Below are positions 46,352 to 54,968 of a stretch of DNA of 64,000 bases, piece by piece; position 1 is the first letter of the stretch; each line of letters starts with the position of its first letter. Source of the stretch: Jannaschia donghaensis (lineage in GTDB: Bacteria > Pseudomonadota > Alphaproteobacteria > Rhodobacterales > Rhodobacteraceae); assembly GCF_001403795.1 (NCBI RefSeq), contig NZ_CXSU01000012.1, forward strand, positions 1,316,555-1,380,554, read 5' to 3'. Under the pieces are notes generated by a model, which was not told the origin of the DNA, searched no databases, and worked only from the letters and a program-made list of their open reading frames with translations. The position numbers and the translations under genes are program-made.

Positions 46352-47629
46352 ATGCCCATCTATCTGAAAAAGGCCGAACGGACGGCCGAAACGGGTCACG
46401 ATGACGTCAGCCGCACCGTGCGCGACATGCTTACCGAGATCGAAGCCGGGGGCGACGATGCCGCCCTTGCCTATGCAGCGAAGCTGGACAACGCCCCCGG
46501 CCATCCGGTTCTGACCCAAGCCGATATCGACGCCGCGACCGCCGCATTGTCCGATGAGACCAAGGCAGACATCGCGTTTTCCCACGACAATGTCCGCCGT
46601 TTCGCGGAAGCGCAGAAGGCCACCCTGACCGAGACGGAGGTAGAGCTGCACCCCGGTCTGTGGGCCGGACAGAAGGTTATTCCAGTATCGGCGGCGGGGG
46701 CCTATGTTCCGGGCGGGCGCTATGCCCACGTGGCCAGCGCGATCATGACCGTGACGACCGCCAAGGTGGCTGGGGTGGAGCATGTGACCGTCTGCTCCCC
46801 GCCCCGCCGGGGTGGCGGGATGGACCCGGCCATCGCCTATGCCGCGCATCTGTGCGGGGCCGACAAGATCCTTGCCATGGGGGGCGTGCAGGGCATCGCC
46901 GCGCTGACTTTCGGGTTGTTCGACACGCCACCCGCGTCGATCCTAGTCGGACCCGGCAATCAATATGTGGCCGAGGCGAAGCGCCTCTTGTTCGGGCGTG
47001 TGGGCATCGACATGGTGGCCGGCCCGACCGACAGCCTCATCTTGGCGGACGGGACGGCAGACGCCGAAATCGTGGCCGTCGACCTGGTATCGCAGGCGGA
47101 ACACGGATGGAATTCGCCCGTCTGGCTGGTCACTGACGACCGGGCCCTGGCCGACGCGGTCATGGCGCGGATGAACGCGCTGATCGCCGATCTGCCCAGC
47201 CCAAACCGCGAAAGCGCGGAGGCCGCATGGCGCGATTTCGGCGAGGTGATCCTGTGTTCCGATCGCGAGGAAATGGCCGGTGTGTCCGATGACTACGCCC
47301 CCGAACACCTGAGCGTTCAGGCCGCCGATCCCGATTGGTGGCTGGACCGTCTGACCTGCTATGGCTCGCTTTTCCTGGGCGAAGAGGTGACGGTGACCTA
47401 CGGCGACAAGGCGTCGGGCACCAATCACGTCCTGCCGACCAGCGGGGCCGCGCGTTACACCGGCGGGCTTTCAGTGCACAAGTTCGTGAAGATCGTGACG
47501 TGGCAGCGTGCCACCCGCGACGGCGCGAAGGGCGTCGCCGAAACCTCCGCCCGGATCAGCCGGATCGAGGGGATGGAGGGCCACGCCCGCGCCGCCGACG
47601 TCCGGCTTAAGAAATATGGACAGATTTAG
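46352..47629 (+). CDS. Histidinol dehydrogenase-family NAD enzyme (HpsN-like)
   Basis: A 425-residue member of the histidinol dehydrogenase family. The zinc and catalytic residues of HisD are all present: Gln and His in VSQAEHGWNS, Glu-His in YAPEHLSVQA, Asp and His in YGDKASGTNHVLPTSG, and His in GLSVHKFVK. NAD contacts are in VPGGRYAHVASAIMT and LVGPGNQYVAEAKRL. It stands between pcaG and two demethylating dehydrogenases, away from other his genes. In roseobacters, paralogues of this kind include HpsN, which oxidises the sulfonate DHPS. So a catabolic alcohol dehydrogenase is more likely than histidine synthesis, but the substrate is open. Confidence 0.85.
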   Translation: MPIYLKKAERTAETGHDDVSRTVRDMLTEIEAGGDDAALAYAAKLDNAPGHPVLTQADIDAATAALSDETKADIAFSHDNVRRFAEAQKATLTETEVELHPGLWAGQKVIPVSAAGAYVPGGRYAHVASAIMTVTTAKVAGVEHVTVCSPPRRGGGMDPAIAYAAHLCGADKILAMGGVQGIAALTFGLFDTPPASILVGPGNQYVAEAKRLLFGRVGIDMVAGPTDSLILADGTADAEIVAVDLVSQAEHGWNSPVWLVTDDRALADAVMARMNALIADLPSPNRESAEAAWRDFGEVILCSDREEMAGVSDDYAPEHLSVQAADPDWWLDRLTCYGSLFLGEEVTVTYGDKASGTNHVLPTSGAARYTGGLSVHKFVKIVTWQRATRDGAKGVAETSARISRIEGMEGHARAADVRLKKYGQI

Positions 47630-47651
47630 GGGGAACGCAGCGGGGCCCGGA

Positions 47652-50105
47652 TCACATCCGAAGCCGTTCGCCCTTGGGGTCGTACATCGGTCGGAACGAC
47701 GCCTCCGCCGCGATCCGCCGCCCGGCCACCTCGATCTCGTAGCGCGCGGACAGGCTGTCCTCCACGCTTTGCCCCGCGCAGGGCACGTATCCCAGGCCCA
47801 TTGCACCGCCCAGCGTGTGGCCATAGGCCCCCGACGCGATGTGGCCGACGATCTTGCCATCGCGAACGATCGGTTCGTTGTGGTATAGCATCGCGTCGGG
47901 ATCGGTCAGGCGGAATTGCAGCATCCGCCGGCTCAGCCCGGTTTCGCGCTTGTGAAGAACGGCCTGTTTCCCGATGAAATCAAACGGTTTTCCGGTCTTG
48001 ACCGCAAAGCCCAATCCCGCCTCGACAACATGATCGGCAGGGGTGATATCGTGACCCATATGCCGGAAGGCACGCTCGATCCGACAATTGTCCATTGTAT
48101 GCAGACCGACCGGACGCGCGCCGGTTTCCGCGTCGATCAGCGTTTCCAACACATGGGCGGCCATGTCGGACGGGATGTAGATCTCCCACCCTAATTCTCC
48201 CACATAGGAGACGCGGTGCGCCCGCGCGATGCCAAGGCCGATGTCGATCTCTCGCGCGGTGCCGAACGGGAATGCGGCGTTCGAGAAATCCGCCGGGCTG
48301 ATGGCCTGCAACACCTTGCGCGACTCCGGCCCCATGACGGCCAGCACCGCCTCTGCGGCAGTCATGTCGGTGATGAAAACGGCGTCCGACGGGTCCTCGT
48401 GGCGGCGCAGCCAGGCCATGTCCCGCACCAGCGTCGCCGCCGGCGTCACCATCAGATAACTGAACTCAGACAGGCGCGTCACGGTCACGTCCGCCTCCAC
48501 GCCGCCGCGCGAATTGAGCATCTGCGTATAGACGATCCGGCCCACGTCCACCGACATGTCCCCGCCGCAGACGCGGTTCAGGAAGGTTTCGGCGTGCAGC
48601 CCGTCGATCTTAATCTTGCCGAAGGACGACATGTCGTAGAAGCCGCATTTTTCACGGATCAGGGCGTGTTCATGGGCGGCGTTCGCGAACCAGTTCTGCG
48701 GCCCCCAGCTGTAGTCATAGCCCCGCGGCTCGCCGGGAAAGGCGAACCAGTTCGCCCGTTCCCACCCCGCGAATTCACCGAACACCGCCCCAAGGTCAGC
48801 CAGTTGCGCGTGGAACGGCGACCGCCGCACGCCGCGCGCCGTCTCCTTCTGGCGAAACGGCCAGTGGTCGGCATAGAGCAGGCCCAGGCTTTCGGTCGCG
48901 CGTTCCTTCAGATATCGCCGATTGCGCTGGAAGGTCTGGTTGCGCGCGATGTCGACGTCGACCAGATCGAACGGCATCTCTCCGTCGTCCATCCACCGGG
49001 CCAACGCCATGCCGGCCCCCCCGGCGGACTGGATTCCGATGGAATTGAACCCCGCTGCGACCCAAAGGTTCGGCACTTCGGGCGACGGTCCCAGATGATA
49101 TGAATCGTCGGGGGTGAAGCTTTCGGGTCCGTTGAAGAACGTATGGATTCCCGCCTGCGCCAACATTGGCACGCGGTCTATGGCCTGCGCCAGGATCGGT
49201 TCGAAATGGTCGAAGTCTTCGGGCAATTGATCGAACTCGAACGTGTCGGGAATGCCATCCATGCCCCAGGGTTTCGCCCGCGGCTCGAACGCGCCCAGCA
49301 GGATCTTGCCTGCGTCTTCCTTGTAATAAGCGCATTCGTCCGGCACCCGCAGAACCGGCAAGCGCGCCAGGTCCGGAATGCTTTCGGTCACGATGTAGAA
49401 GTGTTCGCAGGCGTGCAGCGGCACGTTCACGCCCGCCATTTGCCCCACCTCGTGCGCCCACATGCCACCGCAGTTGACGACGTGGTCGCAGGTGATCGAC
49501 CCGGTCTGGTCCCCCGCCGCCCATTCGACGGATCGCACGGTGCGGTGGTCGGACGTCATGCCGGTGACGCGCACGCCTTCGACGATCTTTGCCCCCTTCA
49601 GCCGCGCACCCTTGGCCAACGCCAACGCGATGTTCGCAGGGTCGCCCTGTCCGTCGCCCGGCAGCCAGACACCACCCTGCACATTGTCGAGATTGATGTG
49701 AGGATATTTTTCCAGAACACCGTCGGGCGACAGCTCCTCCACTTCGATGCCGAAGGCGCGCGCCATCGAAGCGGTGCGCAACAATTCTTCCTGACGGGCC
49801 GCCGTCAGCGCCACGGAAACCGAGCCGTTGTGCCGCAATCCGGTCGCGACGCCCGTTTCCGCTTCAAGTTCGACGTACAAGTCATTGGAATACTTGGACA
49901 GTCGAGTCGCCGCCTGCGACGATCGCAGCTGCGCGATCAGGCCAGCGGCATGCCACGTGGTCCCGGAGGTGAGCTTCTTGCGTTCCAACAGGACGATGTC
50001 CGTCCAGCCCTGTTTGGCAAGATGATAGGCGACGGAACACCCGATGATACCGCCGCCGACAATGACGACACGCGCTTTTTCAAGGAGTTGCGATGCGACG
50101 TTCAT
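47652..50105 (-). CDS. FAD/GcvT-type dimethylglycine or sarcosine dehydrogenase-like protein, first
   Basis: An 817-residue demethylating dehydrogenase. The N-terminal FAD domain has VVIVGGGIIGCSVAYHLAKQ, and TWHAAG with His52, the residue that carries FAD covalently in dimethylglycine and sarcosine dehydrogenases. A linker (about 385-440) leads to a GcvT-like folate domain (to the C-terminus) with GGWERANWF-type sequence, YDMSSFGKIKIDG, VSYVGELGWEIYIP and HIASGAYGHTLGGAMGLGYV. It would oxidise an N-methylated glycine and pass the methyl carbon to tetrahydrofolate. The start overlaps the stop of the upstream paralogue (ATGA). Confidence 0.92.
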   Translation of the reverse strand: MNVASQLLEKARVVIVGGGIIGCSVAYHLAKQGWTDIVLLERKKLTSGTTWHAAGLIAQLRSSQAATRLSKYSNDLYVELEAETGVATGLRHNGSVSVALTAARQEELLRTASMARAFGIEVEELSPDGVLEKYPHINLDNVQGGVWLPGDGQGDPANIALALAKGARLKGAKIVEGVRVTGMTSDHRTVRSVEWAAGDQTGSITCDHVVNCGGMWAHEVGQMAGVNVPLHACEHFYIVTESIPDLARLPVLRVPDECAYYKEDAGKILLGAFEPRAKPWGMDGIPDTFEFDQLPEDFDHFEPILAQAIDRVPMLAQAGIHTFFNGPESFTPDDSYHLGPSPEVPNLWVAAGFNSIGIQSAGGAGMALARWMDDGEMPFDLVDVDIARNQTFQRNRRYLKERATESLGLLYADHWPFRQKETARGVRRSPFHAQLADLGAVFGEFAGWERANWFAFPGEPRGYDYSWGPQNWFANAAHEHALIREKCGFYDMSSFGKIKIDGLHAETFLNRVCGGDMSVDVGRIVYTQMLNSRGGVEADVTVTRLSEFSYLMVTPAATLVRDMAWLRRHEDPSDAVFITDMTAAEAVLAVMGPESRKVLQAISPADFSNAAFPFGTAREIDIGLGIARAHRVSYVGELGWEIYIPSDMAAHVLETLIDAETGARPVGLHTMDNCRIERAFRHMGHDITPADHVVEAGLGFAVKTGKPFDFIGKQAVLHKRETGLSRRMLQFRLTDPDAMLYHNEPIVRDGKIVGHIASGAYGHTLGGAMGLGYVPCAGQSVEDSLSARYEIEVAGRRIAAEASFRPMYDPKGERLRM

Positions 50106-52531
50106 GCGCGCACCCTTTCGTTGTCGGCGTCCCACAGGGCACCGTCGCCGTGTACTTTGGCGTTAACGATCCGGCCGAAAACCTCGACCTCGACAGTGCT
50201 TCCGCCCGGGGCGTCCGCTTTGGCCAGCATGGCAAGTGCGATCGGTTTGCCCACGCGGTGACCATAGGCGGCGGAGGTGATCTCCCCCACGATCTGACCG
50301 TTCCGACGCACGGGCGACATGGGCAGCGGGTCATACCCGATATCGTCGAGTGTCAGGACATGCAGTGCGCGGGGCGGGTCGTCGCCACGCTCCGCCTTGC
50401 GGATGAAACGGTCCGCCCCGATCTCTCGCAGGGTATAGCCGGGCGACAGGTCCGACCCCCAAGCGCGGTACGCCTTTTCGATCCGCAGGGAATCGAGTGC
50501 GAACATGCCGAAGGGCCGCGCGCCCGCATCCGTCAGCGCGGCATAGATCTCCGGCATCGCGTCGAACGGACCGTGGATTTCCCAGCCCAACTCCCCCGCG
50601 AAACTGACCCGTTGAAGCCGCACGGGCCTGCCGCAGACCGTCGCCTGCTGCACCGACAGCCAAGGCAGCGACAGGTCGCCGTCGGTCAGCGGGGCCAGAG
50701 TGGCGCGCGATGTCGGCCCGGTGACCAACAGGCAGGAGATGTCGTCACTGCGATCCGTCAAGGTCAGGGCGGCGGGCATCGCATGGGTCAGCAGGTCACG
50801 GTCATGGTCGCGCGCGGCGGCGGCGGTGATGAGGGTGAAGGCATCCTCGTCCCACCGGCTGACCGACATTTCGGTGGCGAACCGGCCCGTGGGACCGGTG
50901 AAGTAGCACAGGGTCATGCGCCCGACCTTGGGCAGATGCCCCGCGATCATCCCCGACAGCCAGTCCGCGGCCCCGTCGCCCGACAGCTCGAACCGGGAAA
51001 ATCCCGACAGGTCCAGAACGCCGGTCCCGTCGCGCACAGCGGCGATCTCCTTGGCCACGCGCGTGTGCCATGGGCCGTCGCGCCGCCAGGTCTGCGTCGT
51101 GTTCCACGATGTATCGTCATCCGGTTGCGCGAACCACGTCGCCCGCTCCCACCCGCCGTAGGGGGCGAATTGCGCGCCCTGCGCGGCGAGCGTGTCGTGG
51201 TTCGGCGAGGTGCGCATGTTCGGCGCGGCAGGCCAGCGCATGTGGGGAAAGTGCATTCCGTATTCGTGGCCGTAGACTTCCTCGGCCTTGGCTTTGCAAT
51301 AGGCGGGGTCGGACGCCCACGCGGCGAAGCGACGGGGATCGACTGCAAAGCAATCCCAGTCGGGCGCGCCCTTGGTGATCCAATCTGCCAGCACCTTGCC
51401 CGCACCGCCGGCCTGCGCGATGCCGAAGGTGAAGGTATTCGCGTCATAGGCGTTCTTTACCCCAGGCATCGGCCCGATCAGGGGCAGGCCATCGGGGGTG
51501 TAAGGGATGGGGCCGTTGATGACGCTGCTCACACCGGCGGAGGCGAGGGCCGGCACCCGCTCCATCGCGTCGGCGATGTAATCCTCGATCCGGTCCAGAT
51601 CTTCCTGCCACAGCTGGAAGGAAAAATCCTCGGGCATGTCGCCGCCGTTTTCGGGGCCAGTCCAGACCGCCCTGCAGTCCCGTTCATAGGGGCCGAGGTT
51701 CAGGCCGGTCTTTTCCTGGCGCAGGTAATACGACACGTCCGGGTCCCGCACCATCGGCAGCTTGCGCCCGTGTTCCTTGCTCCAGGCCTCGATCTCGGCG
51801 ATCGGCTCCGTCAGCAGGTATTGATGGGACATGACGACCATCGGCAGCGGCGGGCGTCCGTGGGGCGCGAACCATTCCGCGACGCGCGCGGCATAGTACC
51901 CGGCGGCGTTCACCACCACATCGCAGGCAACATCGCCCAGATCGGTCTGCACGATCCAGCCGTCGCCATCGCGGGTCACGCCGGTCACCGGGCAGTGCCG
52001 CACGATTTTGGCCCCCAGATCGCGCGCGCCCTTGGCCAAGGCCTGCGTCAGCTGCGCGGGGTCGATGTCGCCATCCTCGGGGTCCCACAATCCGCCGACC
52101 AGGTCGTGCGTCTGTCCGATGGGATATTTCGCCTCTATCTCCTCGCAGGTCATCCGCTCCATCTTCAGGCCCTGAAGGTCGCCCATGGCGCGCACATGCT
52201 CGAATTCCTCCATCCGCTCGGGGGTGTGCGCGTAGCGGATCGTGCCGGACACGTGGTAATTCATCGGATAATCGACCGCGTCGGCCAGACCGCGATACAG
52301 GGCCATCGAATAGCGCTGAATATTCATGATCGCCCAGGATCCGGCGAAGTTCGGACAATTCCCGGCGGCATGCCACGTCGATCCGGCCGTCAGCTCGTTC
52401 CGCTCCAGCAACAGGCAATCGGTCCATCCCGCCAGCGCTAGATGATAGAGAGACGACACGCCGACCGCCCCGCCCCCGATTATGACGACTTTGGCCTTTG
52501 CGGGCAGGCGGCCCGTTTCACTGGTGTTCAT
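50102..52531 (-). CDS. FAD/GcvT-type dimethylglycine or sarcosine dehydrogenase-like protein, second
   Basis: An 809-residue paralogue with the same domain order. FAD motif: [20 protein letters not shown]; covalent FAD site: STWHAAG with His54. The GcvT part includes [46 protein letters not shown] and [18 protein letters not shown]. It differs clearly from the first copy, so the two probably have different substrates, for example dimethylglycine and sarcosine. It is the first gene of the pair. No tetrahydrofolate-recycling gene is adjacent. Confidence 0.92.
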   Translation of the reverse strand: MNTSETGRLPAKAKVVIIGGGAVGVSSLYHLALAGWTDCLLLERNELTAGSTWHAAGNCPNFAGSWAIMNIQRYSMALYRGLADAVDYPMNYHVSGTIRYAHTPERMEEFEHVRAMGDLQGLKMERMTCEEIEAKYPIGQTHDLVGGLWDPEDGDIDPAQLTQALAKGARDLGAKIVRHCPVTGVTRDGDGWIVQTDLGDVACDVVVNAAGYYAARVAEWFAPHGRPPLPMVVMSHQYLLTEPIAEIEAWSKEHGRKLPMVRDPDVSYYLRQEKTGLNLGPYERDCRAVWTGPENGGDMPEDFSFQLWQEDLDRIEDYIADAMERVPALASAGVSSVINGPIPYTPDGLPLIGPMPGVKNAYDANTFTFGIAQAGGAGKVLADWITKGAPDWDCFAVDPRRFAAWASDPAYCKAKAEEVYGHEYGMHFPHMRWPAAPNMRTSPNHDTLAAQGAQFAPYGGWERATWFAQPDDDTSWNTTQTWRRDGPWHTRVAKEIAAVRDGTGVLDLSGFSRFELSGDGAADWLSGMIAGHLPKVGRMTLCYFTGPTGRFATEMSVSRWDEDAFTLITAAAARDHDRDLLTHAMPAALTLTDRSDDISCLLVTGPTSRATLAPLTDGDLSLPWLSVQQATVCGRPVRLQRVSFAGELGWEIHGPFDAMPEIYAALTDAGARPFGMFALDSLRIEKAYRAWGSDLSPGYTLREIGADRFIRKAERGDDPPRALHVLTLDDIGYDPLPMSPVRRNGQIVGEITSAAYGHRVGKPIALAMLAKADAPGGSTVEVEVFGRIVNAKVHGDGALWDADNERVRA

Positions 52532-52851
52532 GCGGTATGCTCACGGCAGGGGCGCGCGGCCCGGTGCGGGTGGGGGACGTGGCCCCCGGCGGACGTCACA
52601 CGGCGAGGTGGTCCGGCGGCGCGTCCATCACGTCCATCATCGAAACCGCGACCGGCGTGCCGCGCAGGGCAAGCGTCGGGAAAATACGATGTGGCGTGAG
52701 TCGCAGCGGAAACATGGAATATACCGTCGGCCCCGCGCGCCGTTGCGTCAAGTCCTGCGACATTCCCGCCATAGCGCGCGGGGCGGCGCATCGCTCCGCG
52801 TTGGAACGCGGCCCCGCGTGGGGTAGAACCCGGCAAACGCACGAGGACGCG
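52532..52851. other. Gene-free region between the dehydrogenases and aroQ
   Basis: No gene is seen on either strand. The part next to the dehydrogenase start is very GC-rich, and the part from about 52690 has AATATACC and similar weak promoter-like pieces for aroQ. I looked for a glycine riboswitch on the minus strand, which would fit glycine-related genes, and saw none of its conserved elements. Confidence 0.5.
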
Positions 52852-53286
52852 ATGACCAAGACACTGATCCTGAACGGCCCGAACCTGAACCTGCTGGGCC
52901 AGCGGCAGCCCGAAATCTATGGCGCGCAGACGTTGGCGGATGTGGAGGAGGCCTGCACCGCGCTGGCCGCCGACCTGGACCTGGGCGATGTGACCTGCAA
53001 GCAGTCCAACCACGAAGGCGCGCTGGTCGATGCGATCCAGGATGCGCGCGGCCGTCAGGATGCCATCGTCATCAACCCCGGTGCCTATTCCCACACCTCC
53101 ATCGCGATCCTCGACGCGCTCAACGCCTTCGACGGCAAGGTGGTGGAGGTGCATATTTCCAACATCCACCAGCGGGAGGCGTTTCGCCACCATTCCCATG
53201 TCTCGGCCCGTGCGGATGCGGTGATTGCCGGGCTGGGCACCGAAGGCTACCTCGCGGCGCTGCGCTGGCTGGCCCGACGTGGCTGA
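52852..53286 (+). CDS. aroQ: 3-dehydroquinate dehydratase type II
   Basis: A 144-residue type II dehydroquinase of the shikimate pathway. Motifs: [18 protein letters not shown] with the catalytic tyrosine, [20 protein letters not shown] and [17 protein letters not shown] with the catalytic histidine. Length is normal. The ATG at 52852 begins the conserved chain [11 protein letters not shown]. Its end overlaps the GTG start of the next gene by eight bases. Dehydroquinate also links to protocatechuate in some bacteria, but the pca genes here are far enough away to be separate. Confidence 0.96.
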   Translation: MTKTLILNGPNLNLLGQRQPEIYGAQTLADVEEACTALAADLDLGDVTCKQSNHEGALVDAIQDARGRQDAIVINPGAYSHTSIAILDALNAFDGKVVEVHISNIHQREAFRHHSHVSARADAVIAGLGTEGYLAALRWLARRG

Positions 53287-53896
53287 GGCGATCGATATCA
53301 CGGCTTTGGCGGCGCATCTGTCCGCCCTGCCCCCCGGTCGTCGTTTGGTCGCGGTGGCCGGACCGCCCGCTGCCGGCAAATCGACCGTCACCGAAAATCT
53401 GGCCGCGCGGATCACCACGCGGGGACGGCGTGCACAGGTCGTGCCGATGGATGGTTTCCACCTGTCCAATTCGGATTTGGACGATCTTGGCCTGCGGACA
53501 CGCAAGGGTGCGCCTGAGACTTTTGACGTGCCCGGACTGCTGGCGTTGATGACGGCGCTTCGCAGCGGGAGCCCCGTAGCCTTCCCGACGTTCGACCGCG
53601 CCGTCGACGCCACGGTTCCGGACGGGGGCATCTTCGACGCGGATATTGCGATCGTCGAAGGCAATTACCTGCTTTTGGACGAAGACCCCTGGCGGGGGCT
53701 GCTCCCCCTTTGGGATACGACCGTCATGTTGGATGTGCCCGAGGACGTGCTGCGCGACCGCCTTGTTGCACGCTGGGTGGCCCACGGAATGACGACGCAG
53801 GCGGGCCTGGCGCGCGCCGAGGCGAACGACCTGCCCAATGCGCGACGCGTGCAGACGGGATCGGTCGCCGCGGACCACGTGCTTCGGACGGCTTGA
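53279..53896 (+). CDS. Small P-loop kinase (uridine kinase/phosphoribulokinase-like)
   Basis: A 205-residue nucleoside/nucleotide kinase family protein. Walker A is [39 protein letters not shown] with the DGFH motif and [15 protein letters not shown] match the uridine kinase/pantothenate kinase/phosphoribulokinase group, and [15 protein letters not shown] is also typical. In rhizobia a relative (FrcK) sits with fructose transport. The substrate here is unknown. The GTG start at 53279 overlaps the aroQ end by eight bases, so the two genes are coupled. Confidence 0.88.
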   Translation: MAEAIDITALAAHLSALPPGRRLVAVAGPPAAGKSTVTENLAARITTRGRRAQVVPMDGFHLSNSDLDDLGLRTRKGAPETFDVPGLLALMTALRSGSPVAFPTFDRAVDATVPDGGIFDADIAIVEGNYLLLDEDPWRGLLPLWDTTVMLDVPEDVLRDRLVARWVAHGMTTQAGLARAEANDLPNARRVQTGSVAADHVLRTA

Positions 53897-53927
53897 CGCC
53901 ACGCGTGCCGCGCCGCACCTGTCGCCC

Positions 53928-54968
53928 ATGGATTTCACCCTTCCCGACCTGCGCCTGACCGACCTGCCGTTCGACGATATCGTCGACGTCCGCTCTCCTT
54001 CCGAATTCGCCGAAGACCATGTTCCGGGGGCCATCAACCTGCCGGCCATGTCTGACGCGGAGCGCGCGCAGGTCGGAACGATCTATGTGCGCGAGGACCG
54101 GTTCAAGGCGCGCCGCATCGGTGCGGCGCTGGTGTCGCGCAACGTCGCCGCCCATCTGGAAGGGCCGCTGGCCGACCGCGACGGGTCCTGGCGCCCCCTG
54201 GTCTATTGCTGGCGCGGGGGTCAGCGATCGGGGTCGGTCGCGACGATCTTCGATCAGATCGGGTGGCGCGTCGGACGGCTGACGGGCGGCTACAAGGCCT
54301 ATCGCAAGATGGTGTCGGACCGCCTGTACCAGGATGCGCTGGGCCTGCGGATCGTCCTGATCGACGGCGGCACGGGGCACGGCAAGACGCAATTGTTGGA
54401 CCATCTGGCGGCGGCGGGCGCGCAGATCGTGAATCTGGAAGGGCTGGCAAACCATCGCGGGTCGAACTTCGGCGGCTGGGCCAACGGACAGCCCAGCCAG
54501 AAGATGTTCGAGAGTCGCTTGGCCCAGGCGTTCGGTGCGCAGGACCCGGCCCGCCCCGTCTTCGTGGAAAGCGAGAGCAATGCCATCGGGCGCGTCCTGC
54601 TGCCGCCCGCGCTTTGGTCGGTAATGGGCACGGCCGAGGTCATCGGCCTGCGCGCACCCCTGACCGCCCGCGCGCAGTTCCTGATGACGACCTATCCCGA
54701 CCTGACGGCGGATGCGGACCTGCTGCGGCAGCGGATCGAAACCTTGCGCAACTACCAGCCCGGCCAGCGGATCGCCGATTGGCACGGGCTGGCCGAAGCC
54801 GGAGAGTACGTAGCACTGGCCGGGGAATTGATCGAACATCACTACGACCCCCGCTATCGCCGCCCCGAAGGATCGATGCGGCGCGATATCGGTGTCGTGG
54901 AAATGACGTCGGTGGATGACGCCGCTCTGGCCCAGGCCGCGGATCGGGTCATCGCGCTGGCGGGCTAG
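53928..54968 (+). CDS. selU: tRNA 2-selenouridine synthase
   Basis: A 346-residue SelU/MnmH enzyme that changes 2-thiouridine (through geranylthiouridine) to 2-selenouridine in certain tRNA anticodons, using selenophosphate. The N-terminal rhodanese domain has DIVDVRSPSEFAEDHVPGAI and the catalytic Cys94 in VYCWRGGQRSGSVA. The P-loop is LIDGGTGHGKTQLL, and NLEGLANHRGSNFGG is a family motif. It is convergent with the selD fusion gene and shares the four stop bases CTAG with it. Confidence 0.94.
   Translation: MDFTLPDLRLTDLPFDDIVDVRSPSEFAEDHVPGAINLPAMSDAERAQVGTIYVREDRFKARRIGAALVSRNVAAHLEGPLADRDGSWRPLVYCWRGGQRSGSVATIFDQIGWRVGRLTGGYKAYRKMVSDRLYQDALGLRIVLIDGGTGHGKTQLLDHLAAAGAQIVNLEGLANHRGSNFGGWANGQPSQKMFESRLAQAFGAQDPARPVFVESESNAIGRVLLPPALWSVMGTAEVIGLRAPLTARAQFLMTTYPDLTADADLLRQRIETLRNYQPGQRIADWHGLAEAGEYVALAGELIEHHYDPRYRRPEGSMRRDIGVVEMTSVDDAALAQAADRVIALAG

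Noticed and set aside
50093-52441. A 782-codon open frame on the plus strand opposite the second FAD/GcvT gene
   Set aside because: The minus-strand gene has full family motifs; the plus frame is rich in Arg/His/Gly with no known domain.
52532-52700. Possible glycine riboswitch before the dimethylglycine-type genes
   Set aside because: None of the conserved glycine riboswitch elements could be found on the minus strand.
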